A DNA stretch of 23,745 nt from Rhodospirillales bacterium (GCA_023266795.1 JAHFPI010000005.1:1-23745); one strand, 5' to 3'; shown: positions 7,278-15,285, counted from the first letter of the stretch. Notes: generated by a model not told the origin, from the letters alone. Program-made: numbers and translations.

Positions 7278-8240
7278 TTAAGCGGCACTCGCCTTCAGGT
7301 TTTTTGCTACGTCGCACAGCGTTTTCACCGCCGCGACCGATTTGTCGAACATCGCTTTTTCATCGACGGTGAACTGCACCTCGATGATTTTCTCCACGCC
7401 CTTGGCGCCGATAATCACCGGCACACCGATATAAAGCCCCTTGACGCCATATTCGCCGTTCAGCCACGCGGCGCAGGGCAGGACGCGTTTTTTATCGAGC
7501 AGGAAGCTTTCCGCCATCGCAATCGCGCTGGAAGCGGGCGCATAGAAAGCCGAACCGGTTTTCAGCAGCGCCACGATCTCGGCGCCGCCCTCGCGCGTGC
7601 GCTGGACGATTTTGTCGATCTTCTCCTGCGTCGTCCAGCCCATCTTCACCAGATCAGGCAGCGGGATGCCCGCCACGGTCGAATAACGCACCAGCGGCAC
7701 CATCGTATCGCCGTGGCCGCCGAGCACAAACGTGGAAACATCTTCCACCGACACCTTGAATTCTTCAGCGAGGAAATAGCGGAAACGCGCGCCGTCCAGC
7801 ACACCCGCCATGCCGACCACCATGTGCGGCTTGAACCCCGTCACTTCCTGCATGACGCCGACCATCACGTCCAGCGGATTGGTAATCACGATGACGAAAG
7901 CGTTCGGCGCGTGTTTTTTGATGTTCTCGCCAACGGACCTGACGATGCCGGTGTTGATGCCGATCAGGTCGTCGCGGCTCATGCCCGGTTTGCGCGGGAT
8001 ACCCGCCGTCACGATCACCACATCCGCTCCGGCAATCGCGCCGTAATCGTTGCTGCCCGTGAAGCGGGCGTCAAAGCCCTCTACCGGCGCCGCTTCGGCG
8101 ATGTCCAGCGCTTTGCCCTGCGGCACACCCTCGGCAATATCCACCATCACCACATCGCCCAGTTGCTTCATTCCGGCGAGCAGAGCTAAGGTACCGCCGA
8201 TCTGGCCGGCACCGACAAGAGCGATTTTTTTGCGTGACAT
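7278..8240 (-). CDS. mdh: Malate dehydrogenase (LDH-like, NAD-dependent)
   Basis: Interconverts malate and oxaloacetate with NAD in the TCA cycle. The 320-residue protein is of the LDH-like MDH type common in alphaproteobacteria. It has the Rossmann motif GAGQIGG (residues 10-16), the NAD-selecting acid D34 (VVMVDIAEG), the substrate loop IPRKPGMSRDD with R83 and R89, the NPLDVMV segment at 121-127, D149/R152 in GVLDGARFRYFLA, and the catalytic H176 in GGHGDTMVPL. The ATG at 8240 has AAGGA about 9 nt upstream. It is the first gene of mdh-sucC-sucD; the 118-nt gap upstream (8241-8358) must hold the operon promoter, but I see no clear consensus there. Confidence 0.97.
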   Translation of the reverse strand: MSRKKIALVGAGQIGGTLALLAGMKQLGDVVMVDIAEGVPQGKALDIAEAAPVEGFDARFTGSNDYGAIAGADVVIVTAGIPRKPGMSRDDLIGINTGIVRSVGENIKKHAPNAFVIVITNPLDVMVGVMQEVTGFKPHMVVGMAGVLDGARFRYFLAEEFKVSVEDVSTFVLGGHGDTMVPLVRYSTVAGIPLPDLVKMGWTTQEKIDKIVQRTREGGAEIVALLKTGSAFYAPASSAIAMAESFLLDKKRVLPCAAWLNGEYGVKGLYIGVPVIIGAKGVEKIIEVQFTVDEKAMFDKSVAAVKTLCDVAKNLKASAA

Positions 8241-8358
8241 GGCGTTTTTTCCTTATTTTTTATAATTTCTAAAGCCCAAAACCCCGCTCAAAGTAGCACA
8301 AATCAGGGGTACTTGAAGGGGAAATAATGAGAGTTTTTACACCCTGTAAATTTCATAA

Positions 8359-9618
8359 TTATACAGTCAAATCAATCCCGTAAAACTCCAGCTGCCACTT
8401 AATTTCTTCCGGCGACATCGGGTATTCGGTACCGCCCTTGGCATTCATGAAATCCTTGGGCTGGAGACGGGCATAGCTGTGCTGCAACTCCATAGCGACC
8501 CGCATCGGCAGACCGGCCTTCCAGCAAAGGGCAACGATGGGTTTGGCTGAACCGGCGTGCAGCATCTTCTCCACCACGATGGGGTGCATTTTACTTAAAT
8601 GAGCCAGCGCCAGCAAAACGAATTTATGATCCTGCCACGCAAGGGCGTCCAGAATAACGCCGGGAGTGAGTTTCCCCGACGCCACATAGCGTTCAATCTT
8701 GTGTTCGGAGGATTCAAGCATCCCGCCGGGGCGGCGGAACTCGATCCGGCGCTTGACGATATCGGCGATTTCCTTCCGCGTCACGGAATCAAAATCCTTC
8801 CGCTTCTCCAGCACCCCCAGCACCGCCTCGCTGACGAAACCGGACAGCTTCCGCGCCAGATCCAGCGATAATTCTTTCCGCATGGCAATGTCCTCATGCC
8901 AGTCGGGACAGTCGCGGGCACGATCGATAATTTTATGCAGCAGCTCATCTGTAAACATAGCGCCGGCATTGCGGATCAGCACGCCGCTGGCCGTGACATC
9001 ATTGCTCTCGACAACGGCATCCGATACGCGGGCACTCACGGCGGGACGCCCGGCAATCGCCGAAATCGCCCACGGCGCCGGATGATCCGCCAGAATCTCC
9101 AGCAAATCCCCGTCTGCCAGCGCAACGCAAAACCGCAGGATAGGCTCTGACACCTCGCGCTCCACATCTTTGGCCAGCTGCCCGACCACTTTCGGCGGCG
9201 CTTTGGCATGATCCTTGAGCGCCGTCGCCAACGCCTTGCGTATCTTCAGCACTTCATCCTGCGCCAGAACGCCCAGCGCCTGCACCGCATAGGAATAAAG
9301 CTGGCTGTGCTTGTCTGCCGACAGCCCCGGCAGCAGCTCCACCAGCCGCGCCGCCAGCGCCATCCGCACATCCACGCTGCGGTCATTCGCCAGCAGCGCG
9401 CTCGCCTGCACGGGTGTCGCCTTGTTCAGCGCCACGGCGCGGCGCACGCCGGGATCGGCATCCCTGGCCAGAAAATAAAGTGCCTCGGGGTGCGTATCCG
9501 CATTGTCGGCTATTTCCTGACGCTGCGCGGGCGTGCCGCCGACCAGCAGATTTTTCTGCTTTTCATACAGCTTCCTGTCAAACCCGAGCGCTTTCTTCAG
9601 AAACCTGAACATCGTCAT
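8359..9618 (-). CDS. DUF2336 domain protein
   Basis: A 419-residue soluble protein. The N-terminal half is made of helical, HEAT-like repeats (EALYFLARDADPGVRRAVALNKATP, then RSVDVRMALAARL, then DEVLKIRKALATAL), followed by the pattern EVSEPILRFCVALADGDLLEIL and a long helical C-terminal part, as in the alphaproteobacterial DUF2336 family, whose role is not established. No catalytic motif is visible. The start ATG at 9618 overlaps the zapE stop in an ATGA arrangement, with AGGAG 5 nt upstream inside zapE, so it is translationally coupled to zapE. A helical-repeat scaffold or adaptor role is inference from fold only. Confidence 0.85.
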   Translation of the reverse strand: MTMFRFLKKALGFDRKLYEKQKNLLVGGTPAQRQEIADNADTHPEALYFLARDADPGVRRAVALNKATPVQASALLANDRSVDVRMALAARLVELLPGLSADKHSQLYSYAVQALGVLAQDEVLKIRKALATALKDHAKAPPKVVGQLAKDVEREVSEPILRFCVALADGDLLEILADHPAPWAISAIAGRPAVSARVSDAVVESNDVTASGVLIRNAGAMFTDELLHKIIDRARDCPDWHEDIAMRKELSLDLARKLSGFVSEAVLGVLEKRKDFDSVTRKEIADIVKRRIEFRRPGGMLESSEHKIERYVASGKLTPGVILDALAWQDHKFVLLALAHLSKMHPIVVEKMLHAGSAKPIVALCWKAGLPMRVAMELQHSYARLQPKDFMNAKGGTEYPMSPEEIKWQLEFYGIDLTV

Positions 9619-10685
9619 TTACTCCTGTATTCCCGCGACTGCATTTCCAGCAGGCGGCTTGTCGTCCTGCCGAAGACTTTCGCATTTTCATCGCCGCGAT
9701 ACAACTGGTCCGGCGCTGCTGCGGCCGATATGACCAGCCGCGCCCGATGATCATACAACGTATCGATCAGGGTAATGAAGCGGGTTGTGGCATCGCGGCG
9801 GGCGTCGGTCAGTTTCGGCACGTTTTTAATGATAAAAACGCGGAACTGCCGGACAAGCTCCAGATAATCGAGGGCGCTTTTAGGCTGTTCGCACAGCTCC
9901 GCGAAACTGAACGCCGCAACCTCCCGCACGGCATGCGGAATATGGATCACCCGTCCCTTGACGGAAATCTCCGCCGGCCCGACCGGCCTGCCGTCGGCCA
10001 TGCCCTGCAAAATCTTGTCCATCTCCCGCTCCGCATCCGCATCGTGCGGCCAGAAATAAAGCTGCCCTTCGCGCAGCCGGTTCAGGCGGTAATCGATATC
10101 GCCCGCAATCGGAAAAATATGCAGCTTCTTTTTCAGCAGTGCGATGAACGGCAGGAAACGGTCCCGCTGCAGCCCGCCCTCATAAAGGTCGTCCGGCGCA
10201 ATATTGGAAGTCATGACGACCGTCACCCCGCGTGCGAATAAAGCCGTGAACAGACGCCCCAAAATCATCGCATCCGCAACATCCCTGACCTGAAATTCAT
10301 CGAAACACAGCAGACGGGCATCGGCGGAGATTTTGTCAACGCAGGCGATCAAGTCACCATCGATCCTGTCAGCCGCACCTTTTTCACGCGCGGTCCTTTC
10401 CGCATGGAGAAAATCATGTATCTCCAGCATGAAGGCATGGAAATGCACACGGCGTTTTTTCTCCAGCGGCACGCTGGCGAAAAACATATCCATGAGCATC
10501 GACTTGCCGCGCCCCACGCCGCCGTAAAAATAATACCCCTTGGGCGCTTTTTTCAAAAACCGCAGCGGCCCTGCCATCGCCTGCCGCAATTTTTCCAAAG
10601 CCTGCACCGCCTCCTGCTGGTCAGCGTCAGGGGAAAGCGTCCCCGCCTCCAGTTTCTGATTATAAAGCTCTAGCAGCGTTGGCAT
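9615..10685 (-). CDS. zapE: ZapE/AFG1-like P-loop ATPase
   Basis: An AAA-like ATPase of the AFG1/ZapE family. In E. coli ZapE acts at the Z-ring in late division; the mitochondrial relative AFG1 helps with turnover of respiratory-chain proteins. The 356-residue protein has Walker A GGVGRGKS (residues 55-62, K61), the family segment RRVHFHAFMLEIH (78-90), Walker B LLCFDEFQV (125-133) and a sensor-type VVMTSNIAPDDLYEGGLQRDRFLPFI block. The C-terminus has the LIDTLYDHRARLVISA and RTTSRLLEMQSREY signature. The ATG at 10685 is preceded by a weak GGGAAC site. It is the first gene of a two-gene unit with the DUF2336 gene. Confidence 0.95.
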   Translation of the reverse strand: MPTLLELYNQKLEAGTLSPDADQQEAVQALEKLRQAMAGPLRFLKKAPKGYYFYGGVGRGKSMLMDMFFASVPLEKKRRVHFHAFMLEIHDFLHAERTAREKGAADRIDGDLIACVDKISADARLLCFDEFQVRDVADAMILGRLFTALFARGVTVVMTSNIAPDDLYEGGLQRDRFLPFIALLKKKLHIFPIAGDIDYRLNRLREGQLYFWPHDADAEREMDKILQGMADGRPVGPAEISVKGRVIHIPHAVREVAAFSFAELCEQPKSALDYLELVRQFRVFIIKNVPKLTDARRDATTRFITLIDTLYDHRARLVISAAAAPDQLYRGDENAKVFGRTTSRLLEMQSREYRSK

Positions 10686-10787
10686 GAAGTTCCCATAATT
10701 TTGTTGCTCATCGAATCTCTGGTGCGGTAAACGCAGGCTATGTATGATAACGCCACAAGGACTGTAATGTAATCAAGGAGTATGAGT

Positions 10788-10997
10788 ATGCACAAGGATT
10801 GCTGTAAAAAAGGCGACTGCAAAAAAGAATTCGGCAAAAAAACCGGAAATGACGATAAAAAGCACGGCCATCATCATGGTCACCACCCCCACGGGCATGG
10901 CCACGGCCACCCGCCGGTAAAACCGCAAAACATCTGCCCGCCGAAACCAAACCACGGCGGCGGCCCGCAAATGCCCCCCGGCGGCTGCAACCACTGA
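10788..10997 (+). CDS. Small histidine- and cysteine-rich protein, putative metal binder
   Basis: A 69-residue protein with three parts: a Lys/Cys-rich head (HKDCCKKGDCKKEFGKK), a histidine-glycine run (HGHHHGHHPHGHGHGH, about residues 28-43) and a Pro/Gly tail ending GGCNH. No signal peptide or membrane segment is visible. The composition suggests Ni, Zn, Co or Cu chelation, similar in style to His-rich storage or chaperone tails (HypB, SlyD), but it is not clearly homologous to any family I know. The ATG at 10788 is preferred because AAGGAG ends 7 nt upstream; an in-frame ATG at 10782 is 1 nt from that site. A TATGAT at 10743-10748 could be a -10 element. A strong terminator follows, supporting a real single-gene transcript. 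Confidence 0.65.
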   Translation: MHKDCCKKGDCKKEFGKKTGNDDKKHGHHHGHHPHGHGHGHPPVKPQNICPPKPNHGGGPQMPPGGCNH

Positions 10998-11020
10998 TTT
11001 TATAATTCTTAAAGATAAAA

Positions 11021-11056
11021 ACAGCCCCTGCCTTTACTGGTAGGGGCTGTTTTCTT
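11021..11056. terminator. Bidirectional intrinsic terminator
   Basis: The stem ACAGCCCCT (11021-11029) pairs with AGGGGCTGT (11042-11050), extended inward by GCC/GGT, with a 6-nt loop. Plus-strand reading gives TTTTCTT after the stem; minus-strand reading gives TTTTTATC. It serves both the His-rich gene and the convergent orphan gene, whose stop codon overlaps it. Confidence 0.85.
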
Positions 11057-11618
11057 ATGTATTAGAAACTTCCTCTAGGATATCTGGTAGGGAATAAACA
11101 GCAAATATCCGAAATGGTCCGGGTTCTGCATTGTTAAACTTACCATCTTCCAGATACTGCCGAGCATCTTCGAAAGACTTTAGAAGACAATGTTGATTTA
11201 CGGGTATTTCATCAGCCAAGGAATTGCACGAAAGAGGTGAATGTCCGGGATTTCCGCGAAAAGTAACTACGTCGTATCCTTCAATCTTTTTCTTCACGGG
11301 CACTTGAATATTGGTAACAAATGATTTTTCCGGCAGAAAATCATGCCAAGTTTTATCTTTTTCGCTGTATTGACGCTCATAAGACTCATAATAAAAGAAT
11401 TGGGTTCCCGACATATCGATATGCTCCTTCTCAGCGACCGCACGGATAACATCCGGTGAATCAAAAAGCCAATAACCATTATGCTTCCAGAAATTAGTGT
11501 AATCGGCAAAGTCCTCCGAACAACATCCGCTCACTGAATATATATCGAGAATACCGTTCGCTTTTAGCCAATCTGGTTTTTGGCTAACCTTTTTCAACAT
11601 ATATCCAACTGGAATCAT
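11055..11618 (-). CDS. Orphan protein of unknown function, A+T-rich
   Basis: A 187-residue soluble protein that I do not recognise. It is rich in aromatic and charged residues (DYTNFWKHNGYWLFDSP, FFYYESYERQYSEKDKTWHDF) and begins MIPVGYMLKKV. It has no signal peptide, membrane segment or obvious catalytic motif. Its DNA is visibly more A+T-rich than the neighbouring zapE and acyl-CoA dehydrogenase genes, which suggests recent acquisition. A size and composition like this also occurs among immunity-type proteins, but no toxin gene is next to it, so that is speculation. An AAAGGA lies about 13 nt before the ATG at 11618, which is a long spacing. It lies between two hairpins, the shared terminator at its 3' end and a plus-oriented hairpin upstream. 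Confidence 0.6.
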   Translation of the reverse strand: MIPVGYMLKKVSQKPDWLKANGILDIYSVSGCCSEDFADYTNFWKHNGYWLFDSPDVIRAVAEKEHIDMSGTQFFYYESYERQYSEKDKTWHDFLPEKSFVTNIQVPVKKKIEGYDVVTFRGNPGHSPLSCNSLADEIPVNQHCLLKSFEDARQYLEDGKFNNAEPGPFRIFAVYSLPDILEEVSNT

Positions 11619-11649
11619 GATGTAACTGTCGTCCTTTAATAGCTTGTAC

Positions 11650-11674
11650 CCCCTAAAAACTTCAGGGGCTTTTT
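11650..11674 (+). terminator. Plus-oriented terminator-like hairpin without an obvious gene
   Basis: CCCCT (11650-11654) pairs with AGGGG (11664-11668) around a 9-nt loop and is followed by CTTTTT (11669-11674). Only the plus strand has the T run after the stem. No plus-strand gene precedes it directly, and its 3' side resembles the terminator at 11021-11056. Confidence 0.45.
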
Positions 11675-11678
11675 ATGC

Positions 11679-13469
11679 CTAAAACTGGTCGTTAGAAATC
11701 TGCATCACTGTTCCGTGCCCGCCCATGACGGGCGTCATCAGGCCATAAACCTGCGGCAGCAGCGCTTCGGCGAAAAACCGCGCGGTGATAAGCTTGGTGT
11801 TGTAATAGGACGCATCGCCATCGGGGCTGAACAGCGCCTGATGCGCGGCATGAGCCATTTGCGCCATCATATAACCGCCGGCGACCGTTGAAAACAGCCG
11901 CAGGTACGGCACCGCGCCGGCAGCAAGCACCTCGCTGTTGGATTTGGCATTCGCCAGCATCCAGCTGGTTGTCTCTTCCAGAGCCGCTATCCCCTTATCC
12001 ATCGCGCCCGCAATCACATCAAGGTCGTCGCTCGGTTTCTGCGAAAGGTTTTTCAGGAACCCGCGCATCTCCGCTATGAACCTTCCGGCTTCCGCGCCGT
12101 TGTCGCGCAGCACCTTGCGGAACACAAGGTCATTCGACTGGATGCCGTTGGTGCCTTCGTAAATCGGCAGGATCCGCGCATCGCGGTAATACTGCGCCGC
12201 GCCGGTTTCCTCGATAAAGCCCATGCCGCCGTGAACCTGAATGCCGGTCGAGGCCGTCTCCACCGCCAGGTCGGTCGACCACGCCTTGACCAGCGGCGTC
12301 AGCAGATCCACCCGCGCCGCCGCCAGCTGCGCCAGCGCCGGATCTTTTTCGCGCCGCATCCTGTCGATCATGCCGCCCGCATAATAAGCCAGCGCCCGCG
12401 AAGCTTCCGTCGTCGCCTTCATTGTCAGGAGCATGCGGCGCACGTCGGGATGTTCGATGATCGCCACCCGTTTGCCGGATTTATCGCCGAGTCTGGTGCA
12501 CTGGAAACGCTCACGGGCGTAGGACAACGCCTGCTGATACGCCCGTTCAGCCAGCGCCACGCCCTGCAGGCCGACGGCAATCCGCGCATTGTTCATCATC
12601 GTGAACATGCAGCGCAGCCCCTCGCCCGCCCCGCCGATCAGATAGGCGACCGCGCCTTCCTGCTCGCCATACATCATGACGCAGGTGGGCGAGCCGTGAA
12701 TGCCGAGCTTGTGCTCCAGCGACACCGCCTTCGCATCGTTGCGTTTGCCAAGGGAGCCGTCCCTGTTGACCAGAAATTTCGGCACGATGAACAGGCCGAG
12801 GCCGTCATTGCCCTCCGGCAACCCGTCGATATGCGCCAGCACGAGGTGGATGATATTGGGCGTGAAATCATGCTCGCCGTAGGTGATGAAGATTTTCTGC
12901 CCCTTCATCAGGTAATGATCTCCATTCTTGCGGGCGGTCGTGCGGATAGCGGCGAGGTCTGTGCCGGCCTGCGGCTCCGTCAGTTGCATCGTTCCCGTCC
13001 AGACGCCGGAAATTATTTTGGCGAGGTAGGTTTGTTTCTGGTCTTCAGTGCCGTATTTTTCAATCGCCTCGATCGCGGCCTGCGACAGCAGCGGGCAGAG
13101 ACCCAACGCCAGATTCGCCGACTGCCACATCTCCCCCACCGCCATGCCCAGCGCACGGGGAAGATTCTGTCCGCCAAATTCTTCGGGACAGACCAGCGCG
13201 TTCCAGCCGCCTTCGGCAAACTTTGTATAGGCGTTCTTAAACCCGTCCGGCGTTTTGACGTCATTGCCGCTGATCGTCGACGTCTGCCTGTCGCCGGCAG
13301 TGTTCGTCGGCGCCCAGACCTCGGCAGCCAGTTTTGCCGCCTCTTCCAGCACCGCCTCGACCACATCCGCCGTCGCATGTTCATAGCCCGGCAGGCGGGC
13401 GAGCCCGTCGATATCCGCAATATGCCGCAGGATGAAATTCATATCTTTGAGGGGCGGGGTATAGGGCAT
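11679..13469 (-). CDS. Acyl-CoA dehydrogenase, large DmdC-like type
   Basis: FAD-dependent alpha,beta-dehydrogenase of acyl-CoA thioesters (fatty-acid or related beta-oxidation). At 596 residues it is longer than classical 380-residue enzymes and matches the family with an extra C-terminal domain, which includes DmdC (3-methylmercaptopropionyl-CoA dehydrogenase). Visible landmarks are CPEEFGGQNLPRALG (94-108), MQLTEPQAGTDLAAIRTTA (FAD contact), GQKIFITYGEHD, EHKLGIHGSPTCVMMYGE, GVALAERAYQQALSYARERFQ, VHGGMGFIEETGAAQYYRD, and the catalytic glutamate E438 in PIYEGTNGIQ. It starts at the ATG at 13469 with only a weak ribosome site. It appears to be a single-gene unit; the substrate is not determinable here, and the DmdC name is a family resemblance only. 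Confidence 0.92.
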   Translation of the reverse strand: MPYTPPLKDMNFILRHIADIDGLARLPGYEHATADVVEAVLEEAAKLAAEVWAPTNTAGDRQTSTISGNDVKTPDGFKNAYTKFAEGGWNALVCPEEFGGQNLPRALGMAVGEMWQSANLALGLCPLLSQAAIEAIEKYGTEDQKQTYLAKIISGVWTGTMQLTEPQAGTDLAAIRTTARKNGDHYLMKGQKIFITYGEHDFTPNIIHLVLAHIDGLPEGNDGLGLFIVPKFLVNRDGSLGKRNDAKAVSLEHKLGIHGSPTCVMMYGEQEGAVAYLIGGAGEGLRCMFTMMNNARIAVGLQGVALAERAYQQALSYARERFQCTRLGDKSGKRVAIIEHPDVRRMLLTMKATTEASRALAYYAGGMIDRMRREKDPALAQLAAARVDLLTPLVKAWSTDLAVETASTGIQVHGGMGFIEETGAAQYYRDARILPIYEGTNGIQSNDLVFRKVLRDNGAEAGRFIAEMRGFLKNLSQKPSDDLDVIAGAMDKGIAALEETTSWMLANAKSNSEVLAAGAVPYLRLFSTVAGGYMMAQMAHAAHQALFSPDGDASYYNTKLITARFFAEALLPQVYGLMTPVMGGHGTVMQISNDQF

Positions 13470-13548
13470 GGCAAAAACCTGGCGACTGAAATTATAGGTA
13501 AGGAGAAGTTTACTTTAATTTCACAGTTCTGGCTTCCGATTTCTGGCG

Positions 13549-13564
13549 TGGCACACCCCTTGCA
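13549..13564 (+). promoter_or_regulatory. Sigma-54 (-24/-12) promoter of the SLT-domain gene
   Basis: TGGCAC (13549-13554), ACCCC, TTGCA (13560-13564) is an exact match to the -24/-12 consensus with correct spacing. Transcription would begin near 13575, giving a leader of about 58 nt before the ATG at 13633. Sigma-54 promoters need an enhancer-binding activator; I see no clear palindromic enhancer in 13470-13548. A TTATAAG at 13574-13580 is less convincing as a competing -10 box. Confidence 0.8.
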
Positions 13565-13632
13565 CCGTATCCCTTATAAGAAGCCAAAAAGGCTCAGAAA
13601 TACGGGACTAGGGTAAAAGTGGGAGAGTGGTT

Positions 13633-14517
13633 ATGACGACGTTGATAGAGCAAATTATCAATAAATATCATGGCATTGCGCCGCAAAAGGTGGTCAATGC
13701 CGTCAAGGCCGCTGCCGCAAGGACGGGGGCAGATTTTTCCTTCCTGATGGAAAAAGCTTCCACCGAGAGCAGCTTCGACCCCGCCGCCAAATCCAAGACT
13801 TCCACAGCAACCGGCCTGTTCCAGTTTATCGAGAGCACTTGGTTAAATATGGTAAAAGAGCACGGAGCCAAGTACGGCCTCGGCAAGCTGGCCGACCAGA
13901 TCCAGATCAGAAACGGCAAGCCCTGCGTGGATAACTGCGCGACGAAAGACACCATCCTGAACCTGCGCAAAAATCCTGAAATCGCCGCGCTGATGGCCGG
14001 TGAATTTTCAGCCGGCAACAAAAGATACCTCGAAGAGAATACAGACAAGCCCGTCGGCAAGACCGAGCTATACCTTGCGCACTTCATGGGGGCCGGCGGC
14101 GCAACGAAATTCCTCAACAGCCTTGACGACAACGGCGACGCCGTTGCCTCCCGCCTGTTCCCGAAGGAAGCCCACGCCAACAAGGGCGTGTTCTTTGATC
14201 CCGTCACCAAACAGCCCCGCACGCTCAACGAAATTTATGACGTCTTCGCCCAAAAGTTTAATGCCGGCGGAACCAAGAACGGTCCTGCCATACCCGTGCC
14301 TGCGCAGCCCGCACCAGCCCTCCCGCCTCTTGCGGTTGCGCAGGCACTCCCCCTTCCCCTTCCCAGCGATATTATCTGGAACGACACCATTGAATCCGTC
14401 AGCGGATTCCCGCACAGCCCCAAACCGCCCCTCTCTGCGGAAAACATCCTGATCCTGGCGCAAATGCAGCAGCACACGCCGCATTTTATCAAGGACAAGC
14501 CGCATTATAATTCCTGA
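13633..14517 (+). CDS. SLT-domain muramidase (lytic transglycosylase-like), possibly flagellum- or envelope-associated
   Basis: Predicted to cleave the peptidoglycan glycan strand. The 294-residue protein has the SLT landmarks: catalytic E45 in KASTESSFDPAAKS, then TATGLFQFIESTWLNM (59-74), then the family block NLRKNPEIAALMAGEFSAGNKRYLEE, GKTELYLAHFMGAGGATKFL and LNEIYDVFAQKF. A Pro-rich tail of about 80 residues follows (PVPAQPAPALPPL). No N-terminal signal peptide is visible, so export must use another route, for example the flagellar apparatus, or the protein acts otherwise. The ATG at 13633 has GGGAGA about 7 nt upstream; a GTG at 13627 overlaps that site. The sigma-54 promoter upstream fits alphaproteobacterial flagellar-type regulation, but no flagellar gene is in the window. 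Confidence 0.85.
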   Translation: MTTLIEQIINKYHGIAPQKVVNAVKAAAARTGADFSFLMEKASTESSFDPAAKSKTSTATGLFQFIESTWLNMVKEHGAKYGLGKLADQIQIRNGKPCVDNCATKDTILNLRKNPEIAALMAGEFSAGNKRYLEENTDKPVGKTELYLAHFMGAGGATKFLNSLDDNGDAVASRLFPKEAHANKGVFFDPVTKQPRTLNEIYDVFAQKFNAGGTKNGPAIPVPAQPAPALPPLAVAQALPLPLPSDIIWNDTIESVSGFPHSPKPPLSAENILILAQMQQHTPHFIKDKPHYNS

Positions 14518-14531
14518 TTTTTTATTAAGAC

Positions 14532-15278
14532 CTAAGCCGCTTCCGTCAGGATATGCGCCTTACGGCTCCGCAACACGGCCAGTTCCATCGGCGCTTCGTA
14601 ATGGGTCAGGTAACGGGCGGCTTCCAGCAGTGATGAAAATTTATACATTCTCTCGGAGGGGACTTCAGTGCTGGACTCAACCGACCAGTTATGCGCCTCG
14701 ATCCAGATGGCGTGCAGTCCCGCTGCAACAGACGGTATGATGTCGGACTTCAGGCTGTCGCCGATCATCACGGCTTCGTTGGGGCGAAATCCCAATTTCC
14801 GGACAGTGCCGGAAAAAACCGCCACATCCTTTTTATCGACGACAAATGCTCCCGATAATTTATCCCTGAAAGGCAGATGGGACAGGCGGGCTTCCTGAAT
14901 AGCCTTATCCCCCTGCGTCACGATATAAACCGGAAAGTGTTCGGTCAGCAGATCTATCGCCTCAACCGTACCCGGCTTTACCTTTGCAACAGTGTTAAAA
15001 ACCGTTTCCGCAAAGTGACGGACAGTGCCGACAGCTTTCTGATCCGCGTCGGGTACAAAATGTTTCAGAACCCTTTCAAAAACATCCGGATAGCGTTTCC
15101 GGGAATAGCCCTGCGTCTTGAACAGGTCATGATCCGTTTTATTCAAGACCTGATGGGTATCCGAAAGCGAAACGCCATAATGATGCAGATAGCCGGACAG
15201 CACGGCAGCGGCTTGCTCGTACAAAACCGTATTGACGATGAGAGTATCGTCCATATCCAGAAAGATGGCTTTTATCAT
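14532..15278 (-). CDS. HAD-superfamily hydrolase
   Basis: A 248-residue phosphatase-like protein with the four HAD motifs: motif I LDMDDTL with D8 and D10, motif II threonine in PVYIVTQGD, the motif III region lysine (SGAFVVDKKDVAVF), and motif IV GDSLKSDI. A helical cap of about 95 residues lies between motifs I and II (C1 type), so small phosphorylated metabolites are likely substrates; which one is not evident. The C-terminal roughly 40 residues (YKFSSLLEAARYLTHYEAP) are not part of the HAD core. The ATG at 15278 has no clear ribosome-binding site, and the promoter found just upstream predicts a nearly leaderless mRNA. It converges with the SLT gene, leaving 14 nt between stops and no visible terminator. 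Confidence 0.88.
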   Translation of the reverse strand: MIKAIFLDMDDTLIVNTVLYEQAAAVLSGYLHHYGVSLSDTHQVLNKTDHDLFKTQGYSRKRYPDVFERVLKHFVPDADQKAVGTVRHFAETVFNTVAKVKPGTVEAIDLLTEHFPVYIVTQGDKAIQEARLSHLPFRDKLSGAFVVDKKDVAVFSGTVRKLGFRPNEAVMIGDSLKSDIIPSVAAGLHAIWIEAHNWSVESSTEVPSERMYKFSSLLEAARYLTHYEAPMELAVLRSRKAHILTEAA

Positions 15279-15285
15279 GGGGTTA

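Noticed and set aside
8241..8358. Terminator or promoter between the DUF2336 gene and mdh
   Set aside because: A loose ACCCC/GGGGT pairing has a long loop and no T run, and no -35/-10 pair with good spacing was found, although a promoter for mdh must exist.
10782..10787. Upstream ATG for the His-rich gene
   Set aside because: It lies 1 nt from the AAGGAG ribosome site; the ATG at 10788 has proper spacing.
12231..13616. 461-codon plus-strand open frame opposite the acyl-CoA dehydrogenase gene
   Set aside because: Shadow of a conserved enzyme gene with Arg/His-rich low-information composition and no supporting signals.
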